Source: Meloidogyne chitwoodi
Taxonomy: Eukaryota > Nematoda > Chromadorea > Rhabditida > Meloidogynidae
Direction: 5' to 3'
Assembly (NCBI GenBank): GCA_015183035.1
Contig: JACZZP010000006.1
Coordinates: forward strand, 434,001 to 498,000
DNA: 64,000 nucleotides
Below, piece after piece: positions 60,151 through 64,000 of this stretch. Position 1 is the stretch's first letter. Each line of letters begins with the position of its first letter. The translations under genes were made by a program, and so were the position numbers. Under the pieces are notes generated by a model. It had not been told where the DNA came from and made no database searches. It saw nothing but the letters and a program-made list of their open reading frames with translations.

Positions 60151-62009
60151 CTAATTTTCTTGAATATTCTTCATTTCTCTAGTATAACCTTCATTGTCAA
60201 CATCAAATTCAAAATTTCCATAACTCATTAAAGGTTTTATTGTAATAAAATAATCAAAAAAATCATTCATATCAAATTCATTTTTATTTTTATCAACAGA
60301 TGCTTCAAATATTAAAACTTTTTTACCGCCATAAAATGAGATGACAAGATTTGATCCAATACTAAATAATCCTTCTTTAATTTCCTTTTCTTCTTTTATA
60401 CTTAAATTAACATTTGCTAGTGTAATTGACATTTCATAACGCATAAATTCAAATATTTCTTTTAATTTTTCATTTAATTTTAATCTTTCATTCCAACATT
60501 TTGTCTGATTTTCTTTTTCAATTTTTAAAAAGAAAATAAGGTTAGACGACCGTTCTTCCCCAATAAAAATAATAAAATAATTACCAGTTTCTTTGAATTT
60601 TATACAAAAATTAAATTCTGAACTTAATAAATTTTTATATTTATTTGGAAAATGTTCTATTCTTGAAGAATTAATAATCTTTGTAATATTATTTTTTGTA
60701 TTAAATTGTGTATTTAAAAAACAATATAATTTTATTAATTCAATAGGATCTTTTGGTTCATTTGGTGCTATTACTGGGCTGTATTTTTTAGACATAATTG
60801 AATTTATTCCATTAATATTTATTTCTTTTTTCATATAAAACAAATCGTGTATGACTAATGGATTATTTTCATCTTTATCATTTTGTAATAAATTAAATTC
60901 TGCATAAAATAAAGGTCGAATTGTTATTATTGGCTATAAAAATAAATGGCATCAAATAAATATATAGTTTTTTTATTTTAATTTTTTAGGTATTATTTTC
61001 TTTTTTAACTTTTGTTTTCTACTTTGGTCAAACCCTATAGATCAACTTCACAAACATAATAAAGAGACGAGATTATTCATCAACTATTCAAATTTAATTG
61101 GTATATTTTAAAAAAAGTGCTATAAATATAACAATTACACGGAAGCCTTGTGAATAAGCAATTGGCTAAATAATTGTGTTGATCTATAGGGTTGACCAGT
61201 CTATTTTAATGTTTTTAAAATTAATATTTTTCTAGTTTAAACTTAAATAATTTAAGTTTTACTAAAATTTTATGCTTTCAAGTTCAAGCTTAAAATTAAT
61301 TTAAAAGATTACTCTCAAATATTTTGAGATTTTAGAAATAGAAAAAATGAAATAAAAAGTTTAGCCTAACTGAGTTAAACCCTTTTAGACTGCTTTCAAG
61401 AATATTAAGATATTCTACTTCAAAGAACTACAGTAAGAATTGCTTTAATTTTACCTTTAACACGCTTTTAACATATTAAATTTTACGAGTAAAATTAATT
61501 AATATTTTTTAAAAATTTATGAATAAAAATTTTAAGATAATTAAATAAAAATATGGCTGTCATTCCCAAAAATTAAAAATACTTACAATTGTTTCAATTA
61601 AGAATACTCTTTCATTTAAAATTCGTTGTGTACCACCTTCGTGTTGTTCTAAAACACAAATATTTACTCCATATCGATAAGCATCATTTAATTGTTTTTT
61701 AAATAAAATTTGTTTTTTACCATTTTGATTAATATTAATTATTTCTGATTCATCAGAATTATAACATCTGCCATTTTTTAGATAAAATCCTTTTATATTA
61801 TTCACATTAATAATATTAATTTCAATTAAAATTTTTAAATAATTTTCATTTTTATTTGCTTTCATTTTTAACAATTTAACATGTTCAATTCCTTCCTTTA
61901 AATTTGTTTTTATTGAAAATTTTTGGTCATTTAAAATATTTGAAAATGAAAAATCAAATAATTTTAGTAGAAAAATAAATAAAAATAAAAAAATAATTTT
62001 AATATTCAT
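60151..62009 (-). CDS. Two-exon secreted family protein, mirrored copy of gene 4
   Basis: Exon 1 is 61587-62009 and exon 2 is 60151-60933. The protein is identical to gene 4, and its intron holds the same TIR element (61026-61197). Confidence 0.87.
61026..61197. mobile_element. Mirrored copy of the small TIR element in the gene 4 intron
   Basis: Same GGTCAACCCTATAGATCAAC-type inverted ends as at 33818-33989. Confidence 0.75.
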
Positions 62010-62956
62010 TTTTTAAATTAATTAATTTTAAATGATTGAATGGTTGTGTTTTAATTTTTTTATTTATTTTATATTGCGTCGAATAGACTTTTTAAATTAA
62101 TTTTTAATTTTATTTACTAGTATAATATTGAGAAATATAAATAAATAAAATTGCATTTACCATTGAGGGAGATAATTAAGAAATAAGTTGGAAGAAATAT
62201 TGAGAAATTTGATTGCTTTAAAATTACTTTTGATTAGATTTATTTATTTTTCTCAAATAAAGTACATGTCTTAATATCTCCTTATTTATCAAATATTTTG
62301 AAATTCGACTAAAGAGTACCGAAATTTTTTTTTTAATAAAATCTAATATTTCTTGTGTTTTCTCATAGAAGGGCATAATTAAGAAAGAAGTTGGGAAGAA
62401 ATAGGATTGCTTTGAATACCTTATTTGCTTAAATTTATATTTAATTATAAGTACATACAAATATCTTCCCTTTTATTAAATATTGTAAATTAGACTAAAA
62501 AGCCATTTTTTTAGTGCACTTTTTTAATTAAAAATAATATTTTTTTAAATCTGATTATTGTGAAATCTAATATTGTTTGCGTATTTATCCCCGACCCGAA
62601 ACCCGGGGAATTTGGATATTTTTTCAATATTCTCCATTCCAAAAATTCCCCTATTTTGGTACATTAAATGGTATAAAAAATAATTGACACACTAGGGTTG
62701 TCGGATCCGGATATTCGGCAATTCTCTAGGATCCGACAACTCTAATATAGACAATTAAATATTTCTCAATATTATACTTTAATAAGTACATTTATATATC
62801 ATTTTGTAAAATAACTTAAAAGAGACCACCGCCCAATATTTTTCGATTAATAAGTAAATATATCAATATTGAAAAATCTATTCGACTCTTTATTATAAAA
62901 TAAATAGAAAAGAGCTTATAAGACATTCAATAATTTAAAATTAATTAATTTAAAAA

Positions 62957-64000
62957 ATGAATATTAAAATTATTTTATTATTATTATTTATTTTTTTATT
63001 AAAATTATTTTATTTTTCATTTTCAAATATTATTTTAAATGACCAAAAATTTTTAATTGAATTAATAAAAAATAATTTAAAAGAAAATGGAATTAATGAT
63101 ATCAAATTGAAAGAAATAAAATTAAATAAAAATGAAAATTATGTAAAAGTTTTAGTTGAAATTAGTGTTATTAATGAGGATATTATAAAAGGATTTTATT
63201 TAAAAGGATTTGAAAAAGGTTGTTCTTATTTTAATAATTCTCAATTACATCAAATTAATATTAATCAAAATGGTAAAAAACAAATTTTATTTAAATATCA
63301 ATTTAATGATGTTTGTCGGTATGGAATAAATATTTGTATGTTAAAACAAAAAGGATTAACACATCGCTTTAGAAATTTTTTTAAAAAAGAAAAGCCATTT
63401 AAAATTATTGTAAGTTTTTTTTTCTTTTGTGAATTTTCTTGTTTAAATTTTTAATAATTTATTTAGTTTCCAATTTTTAAAAAAATCATAAGCTTTTTAT
63501 TTCTTTTTTTTCTAATTGTCAGTGGTAGAACATTTTCTTTTGCTTTAAAAATAAAGACTATAAAAGGCGTTGCAAGTTATATAAACCTTTTCATTTGTTA
63601 AACTCTTAAGCTTATTTTTATTTCCTAAATCTCTTAAATTAATTTCATGCTTAAATTTGAGAACAAGAGTTTTAGAGAAAATAAAATCTTAAATTATAAA
63701 ATTTAAGGTTAAACTTGAGAAAAATTAAATTTTAAAACTTGAGAGATAGACACAAAGCTAAAACCTTAAAAATTTAAAACTTTATTTTTAGCCACTGTTG
63801 ACAATTTGTCCTTTATTTTATGCAGAATTTAATTTATTACAAAATGTTGCTAATGAAGAAAATCCATCAGTGCAAGATATTTTACCTTTGAAAAAACAAA
63901 TAAACATAAATGGAATAAATTCAATTATAACTAAAAAATACATATTCTTCGAATTAACAAAATTAAATTGTTTTTTGAATTCACAATTTAATCCAAAACA
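62957..64000 (+). CDS. Two-exon secreted family protein, mirrored copy of gene 3, 3' partial
   Basis: Exon 1 is 62957-63409 and exon 2 starts at 63792 (PLLTICPLFYAEF), running off the window. It is identical to gene 3 as far as it goes. The promoter module AGAGACCACCGCCCAATATT is present at 62821. Confidence 0.87.

Larger units (their letters stand above)
51671..64000. repeat. Right arm of the very large inverted repeat
   Basis: Reverse complement of 31015-43344 at coordinate 95015 minus x throughout. The arm is cut by the window end, so its true length is at least 12.3 kb. Confidence 0.97.

Overview
The window looks like nuclear DNA of a plant-parasitic tylenchid nematode of the Meloidogyne type. 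It is strongly AT-rich, and its genes have many short introns with TTTTAG-like acceptors. It carries nematode-type genes: a transthyretin-like protein, an atypical cathepsin B, a secreted type-B carboxylesterase, Rab7 and a PGAP2-like membrane protein. It also has an expansin-like double-psi beta-barrel gene, which among animals is essentially known from plant-parasitic nematodes. The genus is inference.

Layout, left part. 1-5454: a 5'-partial, Lys/Asn/Glu-rich gene built from three tandem exon cassettes with identical intron phases. 6815-9655: transthyretin-like and cathepsin B-like genes on the minus strand. 11158-12967: the first member (gene 1) of a two-exon secreted-protein family. 12968-16464: non-coding repeats ending in an array of 102-bp hairpin units. 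16465-18970: carboxylesterase. 19457-20930: Rab7 (minus). 21625-22170: a 26-bp minisatellite. 23860-26171: PGAP2-like gene. 26386-34864: gene 2 (degraded), gene 3 and gene 4. 36741-39066: a small Cys-rich secreted protein and the expansin-like gene. 41559-45500: genes 5 and 6.

Layout, right part. From 45018 to about 51670 the block 12485-19550 is repeated in direct orientation: the 3' half of a family gene, the hairpin array, the carboxylesterase and the last Rab7 exon. From 51671 to the window end the sequence is an inverted copy of 31015-43344. Mirrored positions always sum to 95015, so there is no net length change over 12.3 kb. The window therefore holds two large copied segments: a direct copy joined inside gene 6, and an inverted copy joined inside a Rab7 intron. 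Gene 6 is a chimera of a gene-5-like 5' half and a gene-1 3' half, as expected from unequal crossing-over between paralogues. Real structure versus assembly error cannot be decided from sequence alone.

The secreted-protein family (nine loci including mirrored copies) dominates the right two thirds. Each gene has a signal peptide, one intron of about 0.35-0.65 kb, and mostly a shared promoter-proximal module. These genes share a neighbourhood with an expansin-like gene and a Cys-rich secreted protein, so an effector or host-interaction cluster is a reasonable inference. Non-autonomous transposable elements are abundant, several sit in the family introns, and three can be dated after paralogue duplication because the paralogue keeps the empty site.
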